A stretch of 64,000 nucleotides of DNA, taken from assembly GCA_014058105.1 (NCBI GenBank), contig JACGCM010000428.1, forward strand, positions 434,001 through 498,000, given 5' to 3'. This stretch comes from Kingdonia uniflora (lineage: Eukaryota > Streptophyta > Magnoliopsida > Ranunculales > Circaeasteraceae). Shown piece by piece: positions 52,111-64,000 of this stretch. The notes below the pieces were generated by a model. That model ran no database searches, was not told the origin of the DNA, and was given only the letters and a program-made list of their open reading frames with translations. A program made the translations under genes and the position numbers. The first letter of the stretch is position 1. Each line of letters begins with the position of its first letter.

Positions 52111-52284
52111 TTATCTCTCAACTTGTCTCCAATAACTATTTTTTAATTCAGGTAACATATAGAACCTTTCTAATGGATCCTTTTTTTCTTTTGGGATGTC
52201 AGCTACGCTTTCCCCCGAAATAGGAGGTCAATCAGCCATAAATTCTTGAGCTCCCCCTGGAATAAGAGGTCGATTAGTCATAAA

Positions 52285-55200
52285 TTATCGAGCTCGAGCA
52301 GTCACAACAATCTTGCCATGCCCTATCAATTCAGCAGGTCGAGGGACTAAATCCGTTTCCATGGACTGCATACAATTTACTCGATCTACATCAGCTCTAT
52401 AAATACATCCCCTGTTTGACAAACTTTTGAACAAGGTATCTCTTTCTGACTCAATCCATTTTACCTCCTCAATAAAATAGGCAATGACTGCCCTCAACAA
52501 TTCTGTGTGCGATGCCTCGGTTGCAACCAACCTAGAGAAATTTGTTCTAGCCTTTTGAAGGCGTTCTTCGGACCTCGCATACCGTTCTTTTAGCCATGTT
52601 ATTTCTCTATCAACTTGATCTGTGAAAGCAATGTTCTCTTCCGATTTTTTGTTGGATTTTGCTAATTCATCTCGATTAATCGGCTCAAAATCTTCCTGAT
52701 TCAGCTCGATCAATCTTCCTGTTCAGTTCTTCCACATCCATAATCTTTTGTAACATTTTGTCTTTCTGCTATTTCAAAATATCCTTCCCTATGATAGTTT
52801 TCTATAACCCTTGTTCCCTAAAAAGAGACGCATCGAGCTTCCTTTCACTCTCCCTCAACTGCTCAACTCCTTTTCCTACATAACCTTGAATTCGAGCGAC
52901 ATCCCCCTCTAACTCTCTTATTCAAGCTAATATGCTGACTACATCTCCTTGCACAAGGAAGACCATGGAATCATTTTTATTTTCCTCGAGCGCTCTCCGG
53001 TCTTGGCGTATCTGGCACGTGAATTGGCCTGCATAATTCAGTCTTCAATTGCGCCACTCTTTCATTCAACTCATCACACTTATGCTGTACCGTCTGAAAT
53101 TTAAAATCTTTGGCAGGTAAAGCTGTCGACAATTGTTCAACTGCAACATCTGATACAGACAGATCATCTCGAGCTCTCTTCAGCTCATTATCTTTGTCAA
53201 CCAATCTCTCCTTCAATCGCTCCAACTCGTTCCTGCTGTTTACTAGATCAGTTTGAACTTGCTCCTTATTGTTCATTTTCTTGATCAAACCATTCTTTAA
53301 ACCAACCACCGACCGATTTAAACCTTCCTCCGATTTGTATAGCGCCTGTATGCGGTAATGAACCATGTCAGCCTTCTTACTCTTTATCGTCAATGCATCA
53401 TTCTGGCTTTTGAGTTTCGCTGCGTGATTTTTTAATTCGCGAGCTCTTTTTGCCCTTTATCAATTTTGGCATGCTTCTCTTTGATTTGCCGAGCTAGGTT
53501 GATAGCAGTCTGTGTTGCCTCAACAAACATGAAGTACACCTTTACATGCTGATCATCTCTGACTTCATTCACCTCTCTCATCCTATTAAACTCCTCAGCA
53601 AATTCATGGTTACATTGGCGTATATCACCTTCAGGCAAGCGATCTGACTCCATTTTGACCTAGACATTACATATACATTATATCAAGTTCAATTCAGAAT
53701 ACTCAGTCACCATACATGACTTATTTCTAACAAGATATCTATTTTTTAACAACCACTGTGTAAGTCTACTTCTAAACTTAAGGTCGAAGTAGAATCTCAG
53801 ATGGATGCTCCATAACACATACTTTCAAGTCTAAGGTACACATTCTCTTTATTTTTAAATTTGTCAATTCTTTGATATTTCCTATGCGACATTTCAGTAT
53901 CATTGCCCCTAAGCCGATAACAGGTTTTTGGTCCATCTCTACGCTCTATTTATTTGTTTGTAGCTCTATACTAATGAAGTATACAAATCAAATATTTCTT
54001 GCTCTGTTCTAACCTACAGCTCCGCTTGCAAAGACAACAGGGATGCTGAGGCATCTTTCTCCTTAGAAAGCTCAGCCTCTAAATCTTTTACTCTGAGGCA
54101 TAAGTCCTTAAGTTCCTACAGTAAGGTTTATAAAAGAAACTTAGCCTGCAGAATTCTATCCAACAAAAAAATATATCCAATCAATTTGCAAACATTCCCA
54201 AATATTCATACAATCACAAAACCATCGCAGTACTCTACCTTCTCAGTTTCCCCTTCTAGACACTCGTTGTCATCCCCTTGGTTGTCTCTCACCAATTTAG
54301 GAGATACACCTTCCAGGCCGTCCACAACGCCAACAACAACACCTTCAATCGCTTCATATTCTTCCTCTTTCATATAGGTGTTTGCCCTAATGCCATCCAC
54401 CTCATCCTCGGAATATCCTTTTGACATAAGGTGGCACCCGAGTTTATCAGGCTCAGCTATCACCTCCTTTAAATCCCCTCTCGCTTCCGCATGTAGATTT
54501 TTGATCTTTACCACTCACGAAGCCTTAAGAGCCTCCATCTATTTTGCCTCCTTGAGCATATCAGTTTTCAATTGAGCTACGTTCCATTGAGCTTAATCTT
54601 CTTCCTCTTCAGCTTAGCTCTCTCCTCCTCGACCACCCCTAGGCATATTCCCTTCATTAGACGAGTAGCCTACAAAAACAAAAAAATCAACCTCATTGAT
54701 TAGCTTGAATCATAATACCAAAGTCATCACAATACATATTCAAATATATGAACCTACCATTTTACTCATCTCTTCCTCCCCATGGAGAGCTGCCAACCTG
54801 GCTATTTCCTCTACCTCTTTCAAATCATCCTCTACAATAGGTTGATCTTCTATGACCTTCACCCCCGACATGTTAGAAGGTTCAACCCTTTTATTTTTCA
54901 TGGCCTTACCACTTCTTATGGTTCTGGAGGTCGAAGGATGCTTTGGCATTTTATTCTTGGGAAACGTTCGAGCTAATTTGCTCGACGTAGTAGATTCAGG
55001 TAATCCAATGTAGTCCACTCCAGGGGGCTTGGGATAGTTGACTCACCTTTCAGCATTAGTTCTTTTCTTCTTGTTGCCGTCAATACTCGTCATTAGCCTC
55101 GTCGACTGAGATTTTTGAATATTTTTGGCTCGACTGTTAACTCGCTTCTTCCTGCTAATGCCAAGTACTTCTAAGACAGCCTCGAGCTCTGTCTCTTCTA

Positions 55201-56102
55201 GAGCAACTTTATCCAACAACGACTCTTTCCTCATAACCTGAGATTTGGGAGCTGTCATTTATAAAACATTATCATCAGCAGAGCATCATACAATTTCAAC
55301 TATCAATCTCATATATTATACGTTGCTATACTTACTTTGTTTTACAGTCCTAAATAGAAGTTCCATGGGTTCTTCATCATCTTTCTGAAGGCAATCACCC
55401 TTCACCCATATCACATTATCATTCCATGGTCGATCTGCTGAGTTCAGATCGAAGAAGCGAGGCCGAGTCGAGCTCGTAAAGAAATATACCCCTCCACTTG
55501 CAGAATAGCTTTTTACCCCATAAAATTGCAAAACATCCTCAGAGGATATCCTCCTCCTTCTCTCATCTCCTTCCCACCGTGTATTCAAAGATTCAGAAAT
55601 ACTTATCACCTCCCACATGTTCCTGTTCATCTGAACGGACATGCCCCGATGAGATTCATAATCCCTTTCGCCAAATTTCTTTGGGGAAGACTCAACCCGT
55701 ACTTCAACTGAGACATGTAACATAAAAAACCCTCATAGAGTTCACTCTGAACATTCTCACAAAAATACTCTAAAGAGATTGATTCATCTATACCCCTATC
55801 CCTTATCTCTTTCGCCAGATTAGCCAATAAATAAAAATATTCCTCTCCCGTTACTACAGTGCAACCCCTAAATTGCTTGCCGGCATATTCTATATAGTTA
55901 CCCCATCAACCTCCTAAAGAAGCCTTAGCTTTGCTAAACTCTTTGAATACATCCGAGCGAGGATGATAGGATGCCAATCATCCAGGGAAATCTGGAAATT
56001 GATCAACATCTACTCCTTCTTCACTTTTAGAGATTTTAATCTCAGACTCAGCCGACCGACTAGAGGTCGATGCCTCATTTACATGGGAACTCACCATATC
56101 AA
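52285..56102 (-). pseudogene. aORF of H, exons 3-7: Transposase_28-like domain plus coiled coil
   Basis: Best-preserved aORF body here. Exons by comparison (minus): 56102-55336, 55237-54758, 54669-54239, 54115-54014, 53659-52285; each donor begins GT (for example GTAAGTATAG, GTAGGTTC, GTAGAG, GTTAGAAC) and each acceptor ends AG. Exon 3: VSSHVNEASTSSRSAESEIK, GCTVVTGEEYFYLLANLAKE, LCYMSQLKYGLSLPQRNLAK, QMNRNMWEVISISESLNTRW, YGVKSYSASGGVYFFTSSTR, PWNDNVIWVKGDCLQ. Later exons: KESLLDKVALEETELEAVLE, KLGCHLMSKGYSEDEVDGIR, an acidic tail and two clean coiled coils (53653-53432, 53393-52977), then EEVKWIESERDTLFKSLSNR. A few stops. Function unknown. Confidence 0.7.
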
Positions 56103-56334
56103 CTACAAAAAAGGATTTTTATCCTTCACAACTCTCCTCCCGATCAACCTATATACAGGTCCAGGTATCTATCATTATCTTTTGGATATACATCATTCGC
56201 ATACAAATATCTATCATACATCATATACCACACAAGTTTTTATAGATTACTATAAATAGTAATTTTTAGATTTGCCTAAATACAGAGTATGATCTTCAAA
56301 AAACACATTCGTATAACACATATTCTCTACTAAC

Positions 56335-56880
56335 CTTCTATGTTGGAATGCCAATTCGAGGTAGCACCAAATCCTTCCCTCATAACGCTGCTGTATAACC
56401 ACCTTCATGACTCAGTCTCCGCAACTCTCTCACGCTTTGACTGTTGATCATTTTTGATTAACTCACGATTTTCTCTGCTATTTTTGTCTTTCTTCTTCCT
56501 TCCTCTCTTAATGTTTTTCAAGTTTTCAGAAGTTAAAAAACGTTTGAATGATGAAGATGAAGCAATATTTATATTTTTTCTCTCTAATTGCTGGTAGTTA
56601 TTGAGCCTCACATGAGCCATCCTCGGTTTTGGAATCTAAGCATCCCTTCTACTATCGATGTCAGACGTCTTGCACCTTTTCAATGAAAATGTTTTCCCAT
56701 CATGGCCCTTTACCTTATATTTTAATATATTTTTATCTCTCTTTCTAATTCTCCCTCTGACCTCACCACACTCATGATGACATATGCCACACAATCAGGT
56801 TTTTCACAAATTTTATACAAGGGACAAAATCAGAAGCTACCTGCTTTTTCTATGCTTGCTTCTTCTACTTATAGCAGCAA
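56335..56880 (-). pseudogene. Basic exon 2 of the aORF of H
   Basis: Minus-strand frame with GRIRKRDKNILKYKVKGHDG, KTFSLKRCKTSDIDSRRD, a TAG, then RMAHVRLNNYQQLERKNINI and SSSFKRFLTSENLKNIKRGR (clean 56620-56405) and RWLYSSVMREGFGATSNWHS. It ends at 56335 before GTTAGTAGAG. It aligns with E 16800-17301 at the serine block and at the end. Confidence 0.5.
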
Positions 56881-57179
56881 TGACATCATTTCCGAAGCCC
56901 TCATAACAAATTTTAAATATTTTCAAATTCATTTTTTACAATAGTCATAAAAAGTATTCGCAATAATAGAGGATCTATTTAACTTTTATTCTCATTCCAC
57001 TTCTTTGAAATTATTCAAACTCATATGATTACATACATACATTCTTCTTCTTTTTTTGCTAAATAAGATAAATTTATTGCAGAATAATAAAACCTTACAA
57101 GAGGCTAACTACAGCCTAATATCTAAGCAAAATAAAGCAAAGTTAACAAAATCTAAAGTATTCCTGCATAGAAACTTCA

Positions 57180-60100
57180 ATTTTTTTGAGAAAAGTAGGT
57201 CTTCCCACTTCTATCTCACACTGGCCTTCATGAAGATTAGCTCCCCTTTTTGACAAAGCATCAGTACTGAAGTTAGCTTCTCTCCAGATGGCAGAAAATT
57301 TGATTTGCTTCATATTCCTTTTAGCATTCTCCTAGGCAGCTTCCAAGACCCAAGGGATATTATCTTATTTGAAAGCCTCCACAGCCGTCGTTGAGTCTAA
57401 TTCAATCCAGGCAATAAGCCAACCAACTGAAGCAGCATAGTCGACTCCATGGATAATTGCCTCACATTCAGCCATGTAATTGGTTACTAGCCCAAGGCCT
57501 TTTAAAAGAGAACCCAACACTTTACCATCACTGTTACGAAATATACATCCAATGCCTCCTTTACCATGATTTCCCCTAGCAGCCCCATCTGTATTTATCT
57601 TTATCTCATCTTTCTGAGGAAGCTCCCAAAAGTAAGATTTAACCATGGGATGATAACAGGGACGAACAGCCACGCCAAGACAGTGAACAATGCTCATGTC
57701 AGTTTGATTGTTGTACATAAATCCAGAAGACAAGACAACAGTTTCGCGAATCTGTTTGATCCATTTCCTCTTTTCATTGGCCAGAGTATTAGTCTGTTCT
57801 TCGAAGATGCAATTGTTACGAGCTTTCCAAAGAAGATTTGTACCACCCCAAATTGCCCCAATCCAAAGATCTTTAATTTAAGGGCTCGTTGAATCTCCAG
57901 CCCCGAGTAGACTTTTAAGGTTTATATCCAGAATTCTGACTTAGAACAAATCTGCCAACCAGTTCCACAAGCAAACACTGAATGTACATTCCCAAAACAG
58001 GTGTTGAATGGTTTCAAAATTGTTATTACACAAGCAACATCTAGAAGCCATTGCGATGCCTTTCGTTTGAACTTTGTCATCAGAAGGAATCTTTCCATGA
58101 CATAATCTCTAGCTCCACATAGAGAGTCTTGGATGGATAACCTTTTTGAAGAGAAATGTGTACCACCATGCAGGCTGCCCTTTGTTTCGAATGACCCCGA
58201 AAGCTCCTTTAACAAAGAACTTGCCCACAAGGTCCGGCTGCCACACCCTCCTGTCGATTTTGTTTTTATTGATCTTGATATTACGAATGTCTACTCCTAA
58301 TATGTAAAAAAGCAGCTGAAGATTATAAGGAATATACCATCTGCCCTCAACAATAATCCTACTCACCCTAGCATCTAAGTCTTTCCAAGGAATGCAATCG
58401 TTATTGATCCAATCTTTGAGGGAAATAGGAGAGCACCAGTTGTCACGCCAAAGGTCAATGCTAGCCCCATCCCCAATGACCCAACTGGAATGTGAACGGA
58501 CATCCTCTATAGCTCCTCTAACACCTACCCATATCGAAGATCCTTTAGAAATTGAAGAGAAGTTTCCAGATTTATCAATGAACTTCGCTCGCATGAATTC
58601 AGACCACTCATCCTTTGGGTTCAGAAAGTACTAAGTAAGTTTCATCATCAGCGATTGGTTGATCTCCTTAAGTCTTCTTAGGTTTATACCTCCTTCCTTA
58701 AAAGGTTTACACACCTTATCCCAAGCCAAAACATAAGCTTTCTTTGATTCAGGTTCCCCAGACCATAGGAAGTTGCGAAGAATTTTTTCTCCCTCTTTAA
58801 TCACAGAAGCAGGCCATTTATAAATGCCCATACTGTAAATCGAGATGCTACTCAACACAAATTTGATTAAAACTGCCCTCCCATGAAGAGACAACAGGCT
58901 ACTTGCCCAGCCAGTGGCCCTTATTTTTATCTTATTCACCAGAGGTCTCAGAATCGCCTGTATGACTCTTCCTTGAACTAGAGGAATTCCAAGATAAGTA
59001 ACCGGGAGACATCCTTCATCGAAGCCCAATATATCTTTCACTTTTTGTTTTTTTTGTTAGACATAGCTCCCAAGTATAACTTACTCATCGCAGTGCAGAA
59101 AACTTTCCCAGAAGCTCCTGGTACATCTCAAGCCATTTATTAAGGTGTTTAAGCCCTTTTGAACTACTATTTGGAAATACAAAAATATCATCAGCAAAGA
59201 GAAGGTGAGAGGGAGCCATAACTCCCTTGGTGATCATCATAGGCAGCACCTTCTTACTTCTTCTCAACTTGGCAAGGCCTCTACTAAGAACCTCCTCGGT
59301 AATAGCAAAGAAAATTGGATATAAGGGATCACCTTTTCTGAGCCCCCATCCCGTTTAGAAGAAACCGCAAGGACCACCATTGACGAGAATAGAAACGAAC
59401 CCACTTCACATGAGTAATCTAATCTAATTACAGCATTTGTGGTGAAATCCCATCTTTCCCAAGACTTGAAATGAGAAGTCTAAGCTTAAAGTGTCAAAAG
59501 CTTGAGCAATGTCAAGCTTAATCCCCACATTTCCACCAAATTGCTTCTTCCGAAGCTCATTGATCATTTCTGAGGCAAGGCCAATATTACTGTGGATGTT
59601 TCTCCCATGAATAAGCCCACATAGCTCATTGGAGATTATGTGAGGCAAGAGGATAGATATTCTGGAAGCCAAGATTTTAGATAAAGCTTTAACCAAAAAG
59701 TTACCCATGCAGATTGGACGAAACTGCCGCAGCTTAGAGGCATTCTTAATTTTTGGAGCAAGAATGATGAAGTTAGCATTGAACCCTCTAGGAAGGGTAG
59801 TGTCAACAAAAAAGGAACGAATAGCACTCACCACATCCAGACCCACGGTCCCCTAGCAAACTTGGAAGAATCTTCCAGAAAATCCATCAGGGCCTGGAGA
59901 GCTGTCAGGATTCAGAGAAAAAACTGCCTGATTAATCTCATCTCCATCTGGAATACCAATCAGACTATCGTTATCCTCAGTGGTGATGACATTTTTGACC
60001 TGTCTAAGAACCAAATCAATCTTTGGGTGGGCTTTGAAGGCAAATTTATCAGTAAAGAAGTCAACAATGTGAGCCTTGATCTCATCTTGATCCTTCAGCA

Positions 60101-61250
60101 TTCTACCATCCTCGTTCTAAATAGCATGGATAAGACTTTTATTTCTTTTAATGCGAGCAAGAGCATGGAAATAGGATGTGTTTCTATCCCCAGATTGTAG
60201 CCAGTTTATACGAGCTTTCTGCTTCCAAAGCTCTTCATCATTGTTTACCGCAGTTGTCAGTTTTTGGTTTACCTTAGCAACTTCTCTAGCAATATCATCA
60301 TTTCCAGCCTCATTGTCCAGCTGCTATTGAAGTATCTCAACCCTATCAGATAGCCCCTGTATATGTCATTTACTATTGCCAAAGACCATTCTATTCCACT
60401 CCTTCAGCTTGCTTTTCAAGCACCGTAATTTACTGCCAATTTTGAATAGGGGATCTCCTTCCAAAGTCTGATCCTAATTCTCTTGCACTACCTGCATAAA
60501 ATTTTCATGGCTAGTCCACATATTACAAAATCGAAACGGAGCATTAAAAGGCTTTGGAATCCCTACATTCCAGCCAAATAAAGGCGAGTGGTCTGAGTTC
60601 ACCCTAGCCATCATCTTAAATTTCCAGCCAGAAAACAAATTTGACCAAGCTTGATTGCATAGCATTCGATCAAGTTTGCAGAGAATCCTGTTATTTCCCA
60701 TTTGCCCATTACACCAAGTATAATCAGAGCCAGAAGAGTTTGTCTCATGAAGACAAGAGTCGTAAACAAAGTCACTGAAGTCCTCAACAACCCTCCATCT
60801 CACACCCCTGCCACCTTTTTTTTCACCACCCCTGAACACAACATTGAAATCACCTACCACAAGCCACGACAGATTTAAAGATCCAATCACAGTAAGATCT
60901 CTCCAAAGTTTTCTTCTCCTTATATAGGAACAGTCAGCATGGATGCATGAAGTCATCACATTCTCAAACCAAACAGTAATGTACTGTTTAGAACAAGCAA
61001 GGACAACCGGTTTTGACAGCCCTTTGAGCCAAAGCACCCAAATATTTGGGTAGCTAAGACCATTATCAAAAAAAATAACCTCCCTTTCCATCGAATGAAA
61101 TTTCATACGTTAAATTTTATTCTCATCTGGCTGTACTTTGGGTTCCACAATGCAAAGCAGGTCAAGAGAGTTTTTTTTCATCAAATCTTTAAGAAAATTG
61201 GAGGTATCCAAGTTGGCAATACCTCTACAATTCCAAAAATGGATCTGCAT
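57180..61250 (-). pseudogene. ORF2 of LINE L1: endonuclease, reverse transcriptase, zinc region, RNase H
   Basis: The ATG at 61250-61248 overlaps the ORF1 stop (TGATG). APE endonuclease: MQIHFWNCRGIANLDTSNFL, LLCIVEPK, a TAA at 61113-61111, LSWLVVGDFNVVFRG, SGSDYTWCNGQMGNNRI and ARVNSDHSPLF (clean 61106-60474). RT: SLNPDSSPGPDGFSGRFFQV, LRQFRPICMGNFLVKALSKI, VGIKLDIAQAFDTLSLDFSF (catalytic Asp), HLLFADDIFVFPNSSSKGL (FADD box) and CLPVTYLGIPLVQGR. Zinc-like region near 58030. RNase H: IKINTDGAARGNHGKGGIGC, MAECEAIIHGVD, WIELDSTTAVEAF, WREANFSTDALSKRGA. All domains are present in the normal order but stops and frameshifts separate them. Confidence 0.85.
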
Positions 61251-62580
61251 CACAACCTTTTAGTTGGTTGCCTCCATGTCTGCTGCATGGTAACTGGAAG
61301 GTTAGCTTTGGACTTATTTCTTCTGATATTTTTCCTACTTAAGACATTGTGCCATTCCTCAGCTTCCTGAGCTTGGTAGACCACATCTTCTGAGTATCCT
61401 TTGTCCAAGTTCGAACTGTATTCTGAGAAATGGCTCTCACTCCCAGAGCTATCCTCATTCTCTACTTCTTCAGCATTAAATTGATTGGAGCTATCGATTT
61501 CTTTGACCATATCAGCCCAGGATTTGTTAACCAAGCTTGCTTCTTTGCCCACTTCTTGAGAGTTTTGTAAACCCTCCCAGTTCCTAATAGTTCTGTCCCA
61601 CAATTCCACCACGCCTTTATAGGTCTTGTGTTGCAGATTTGGATGATTGGTTGAAGGAGTTTTGTCAACTATAGGCTCCTTTAATTTATCATCCTTCTTT
61701 TGACCTTCACCAGCTTTCTCGTTCCCCGGTTTATTCTGTTAATTCTTACTGGATTTCTTCCTATTTTTCCTCTTCTTTTCTGGTTCTTTATCAGCCTGGT
61801 TTGGAGCCACTTTTTCTTGTTCAATTTCTTTCACCACATCTCTACATTCTGACACTTAATGACCCACAACCTTGCAATGTGGGCATATCTTAGGTGTCCT
61901 TCCCAGCTGAATCTCTTGGCATAACACGAATCCCTCACGTTCCACCATAATTTTGTTAGGAATTGGTTTTGAGAAATCAACATCCACAAGCACAGAGGCA
62001 TAAAATCCCATGTGACGACACAAGGTGTTACTATCAACTTGTACAAGATTCCCCACTGTTCGAGTAATTGGCATTAACACATCATCTTCCCAGTAATCTG
62101 TTCCCAAACCAGGAAATTTTACCCAAACCATGGCATGAGTATTTTTCTGCTTGTTATGTCAAAATCCAGTGTCCACATGGTAACTCTCAACAATTTCCCT
62201 TCGATATGCCAAGGTCCTCCACCCCAGATTCTAAGTTTATCAACTTCATTATCAAGTACAATCGTGAAGTATCCTTTACCCAGAGGAATAAATTGACAAG
62301 AACCTGACAAATTCCATTTGTTCATAGCTTCAGTTCTTGCCACTACCAGCTTCACCTTCAGCAAATCAAGTCTCCCAATCAAACTGAATTTACATCTATC
62401 AACCCCTCTTAGAAAACCCTCTTCAAGGATTCGAATAGAGGGAAAATATCCTCTCATCGTTGGGACTGGCAATAAGCTAAGATCCGTCTAATTGGTTTGG
62501 AGTAGATCAGTAAATGTAGATTTTTTTTCTTTGTTCAGCGCCTTGACCTTTGAGGTCACTTCCATCTCCCATAAATCCAT
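61250..62580 (-). pseudogene. ORF1 of LINE L1: DUF4283 plus zinc knuckle
   Basis: From ATG at 62580 (MDLWEMEVTSKVKALNKEKK); TAG at 62490-62488. Then FSLIGRLDLLKVKLVVARTE, WNLSGSCQFIPLGKGYFTIV and WGGGPWHIEGKLLRVTMWTL, typical of DUF4283. A TGA follows. MVWVKFPGLGTDYWEDDVLM and GFYASVLVDVDFSKPIPNKI come next, then a CCHC-like knuckle CPHCKVVGH, stop, VSEC. The C-terminus is a basic/acidic linker with KSWADMVKEID and VENEDSSGSESHFSEY. It ends with TGA at 61252-61250. The layout matches plant L1 ORF1 (RNA-binding protein). At least three stops. Confidence 0.8.
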
Positions 62581-62680
62581 TAAATCAACCTAGAATTAGT
62601 CGATCATGGAGGAAAGGAGGAAAGTAGGTGGGAGCTGCTACAATGTTTTTACTTTTAAATTGTTTTTACTTCTAGAATCA

Positions 62681-63020
62681 TTACCTAAAGCAACCTTGAT
62701 GACCTGGGGAACCACATCCGATCAAATATCCTCCAGCAATCCTCACATCTTCTAGTTCAATCTCATCTACAGTAAGCTCTCTCACATAAATTTTTTGATC
62801 CGCTGGATCCACCACAATTTCTTGGAACATCTGTTCATAAAAATGATGTTCATACTTGCGTTCCCTCCCAAACCCATCTAAACCTTCTAGCTGTACCTCC
62901 CTCACTGGCAACTCAGCGTCAAAATCTAATAATCTAAAACTTCAATCCCGCACTTTAGCTATTTTTATCGCCAACCACCCCTTAACGATATAATAAATTC
63001 TCTCAGATCGAGTCCAAACC
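62681..63020 (-). pseudogene. Conserved aORF exon of H ('YEHHFYE...SPGHQG' segment)
   Basis: Clean frame 62911-62681: MPVREVQLEGLDGFGRERKY, EHHFYEQMFQEIVVDPADQK, IYVRELTVDEIELEDVRIAG and GYLIGCGSPGHQGCFR. Upstream: WTRSERIYYIVKGWLAIKIA, a stop, LLDFDAELP. The block matches B 2594-2935 at most residues; here the 76-residue core has no stop, unlike in B. It is one of the best-kept coding stretches in the window. I do not recognise a family. The right splice-site limits are not certain. Confidence 0.55.
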
Positions 63021-63040
63021 ATTCTTATTTCCTTCCCTTT

Positions 63041-64000
63041 ACTTAAAATTCATTCCCCCCCCCCCCCTTATTTATACATTTTTACTACCAATCCCCCACA
63101 AGTCATGATATACTCCTATTATCTCATAGCAAAAACCCTAATATCTTGAGAAAAGTTATTTGAACATATCTCTCCCTATCGGCCTCAGTCATTTCCTTCT
63201 ATTCCAAATCGAGCTTATTCTTTCAAAATCTAATATTCTAGAACGACCTCTCCAAGATCGATTCTTCATTCTAAAAATTTTACAATTTTTCTCCCCCATA
63301 CTTCTAGTATAAAGGTCGAATCATATTTGACACTTAGACAAATATTTTCACTTTACAAGAAAATATAACAAAAAAATATTCTTTCTGATCTCATACATTT
63401 CATTTCATATAATATTCGAAAGTCTTCGGATCATACAACTTGATTTTTAGAGTTATTCTATTCTATATCAAAACAGAGTTTTGATAACAAAATTGAATTC
63501 ATCTCGAAACAAATTACAAGTACTTTTATAGATAACAAGTCTTCAAGTACTCAACATTGGGTACTTTACAGATAATAAGTTTTTTAAGTGTTTTTACAAC
63601 TAATAAGTCTTTCAGGCACTCTGAAACATCAAAACCTTCAGTTCGTTCTACTTCAGTAATTTTTGCCCAGATGCAAAGTAGACATGGGAAACAATGAGTA
63701 TCCTCCATTCCATGAGTTTAGTCAAAGTCCAGACAAACTTTAAATGGAAACTATGAAGGCAGGAAACTCAGTGCTTGAACCAACTCTTCAAACTGAAGGT
63801 CTTCTCAGTGTAAAGTAGCGCAGAAGTGTAGAAGAAGACTTCCATTTTCTGTCTTCCTCCACCACTACCATTGCCGCCTCTCCTATAACCACACCCTCGT
63901 AGTGTTGGAAAAGATGAAGAGGCCCCGACCTTAGAATCCATTCGAGTGGAAGATATCAGCGCAACTACCCTGCAGTCAAGCCTGTTCTTACATCTGTCTC
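63041..64000. other. Noncoding stretch of H (aORF intron or spacer), running off the window
   Basis: Collinear with B 2936-3900, including the three 35-bp repeats (63520-63625). It holds a run of 13 C at 63055-63067. No coding frame is supported by B. The first aORF exon, TATA box, purine tract and 3' LTR are expected just past 64000. Confidence 0.45.
63055..63067. repeat. Poly(C) run of 13
   Basis: In noncoding sequence of H. The B counterpart near 2950 has only CC in an otherwise alignable stretch. Confidence 0.7.

Larger units (their letters stand above)
57051..62680 (-). mobile_element. LINE L1: nearly full-length plant L1-type retrotransposon
   Basis: About 5.6 kb. The 3' end lies left with a short poly(T) on the plus strand (57051-57057), that is, a poly(A) tail on the minus strand. 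It carries ORF1 (62580-61250) and ORF2 (61250-57180), overlapping by one base. H sequence on either side (up to 57045 and from about 62690) is collinear with uninterrupted B (2488-2600). The exact target duplication is not clear because both flanks are T-rich. It sits in the H aORF region, between exons. Stops in both ORFs make it inactive. Confidence 0.85.
44872..64000 (+). mobile_element. Element H: Tat-type element, 5' LTR to aORF, 3' end outside the window
   Basis: 5' LTR 44872-45479, PBS 45482-45497, gag, protease, RT, RNase H, integrase to 51167, 160-bp repeats 51290-52110, aORF on the minus strand from 52285 up to beyond 64000, interrupted by LINE L1 (57051 to about 62680). The target copy on the left is GTATT (44867-44871). 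From B, its 3' LTR should begin about 0.7-0.8 kb past the window end. gag-pol is broken by stops. Confidence 0.85.

Noticed and set aside
1..64000. tRNA, rRNA or small nuclear RNA genes
   Set aside because: None recognised by eye on either strand; a covariance-model scan would be needed to exclude decayed ones.

Overview
This window is plant nuclear DNA made up entirely of nested transposable elements. I recognise no host gene, rRNA or tRNA. The evidence for a flowering plant, probably a eudicot, is: long Ty3/gypsy elements of the Tat type with an antisense extra gene, a plant L1-type LINE whose ORF1 carries DUF4283 plus a zinc knuckle, a Tourist-like MITE with TTA target duplications, and AT-rich composition. 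The species cannot be named from the sequence.

Layout (my labels). C is the oldest element (+ strand; 5283-7683, 34322-35179 and about 37442-37960). It has been split by later insertions. B (3' end 2488-5282) sits in the integrase of C. A (1-2147) lies beside or inside B. D (7684-34321, - strand, flanked by a perfect ATATA duplication) sits in the antisense gene of C. E (14156-28592, - strand) sits in the integrase of D. A 5'-truncated LINE, L2 (35180-37431), sits at a splice acceptor of C's antisense gene and itself contains a MITE (35224-35597) and a solo LTR, G (36166-36888). F (about 37960 to 44871, - strand) lies in C. H (44872 to the window end, + strand) lies in F. A nearly full-length LINE, L1 (57051 to about 62680), lies in H. 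The deepest chain is L1 in H in F in C.

Shared architecture. Where complete enough to read, the Tat-type elements run: 5' LTR, primer-binding site, gag, protease, reverse transcriptase, RNase H, integrase, a tandem-repeat block, then a long gene on the OPPOSITE strand, a polypurine tract and the 3' LTR. The antisense gene (aORF) encodes a domain resembling the 'putative gypsy type transposon' family (Pfam Transposase_28) followed by a long coiled coil. Its exons are separated by GT-AG introns kept at the same positions in D, E and H, and in E and B a TATA box precedes its first ATG at a matching distance.

State of decay. Every gag-pol and every aORF that can be followed for any length carries stops or frameshifts, so I see no autonomous element. 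D and E share two nonsense codons in the aORF, which suggests they descend from a copy whose aORF was already broken. The repeat blocks of D, E and H share a 160-bp unit; F has an unrelated 227-bp unit in the same place. Exon and domain limits in broken copies come from comparing the copies by eye and may be off by tens of bases.
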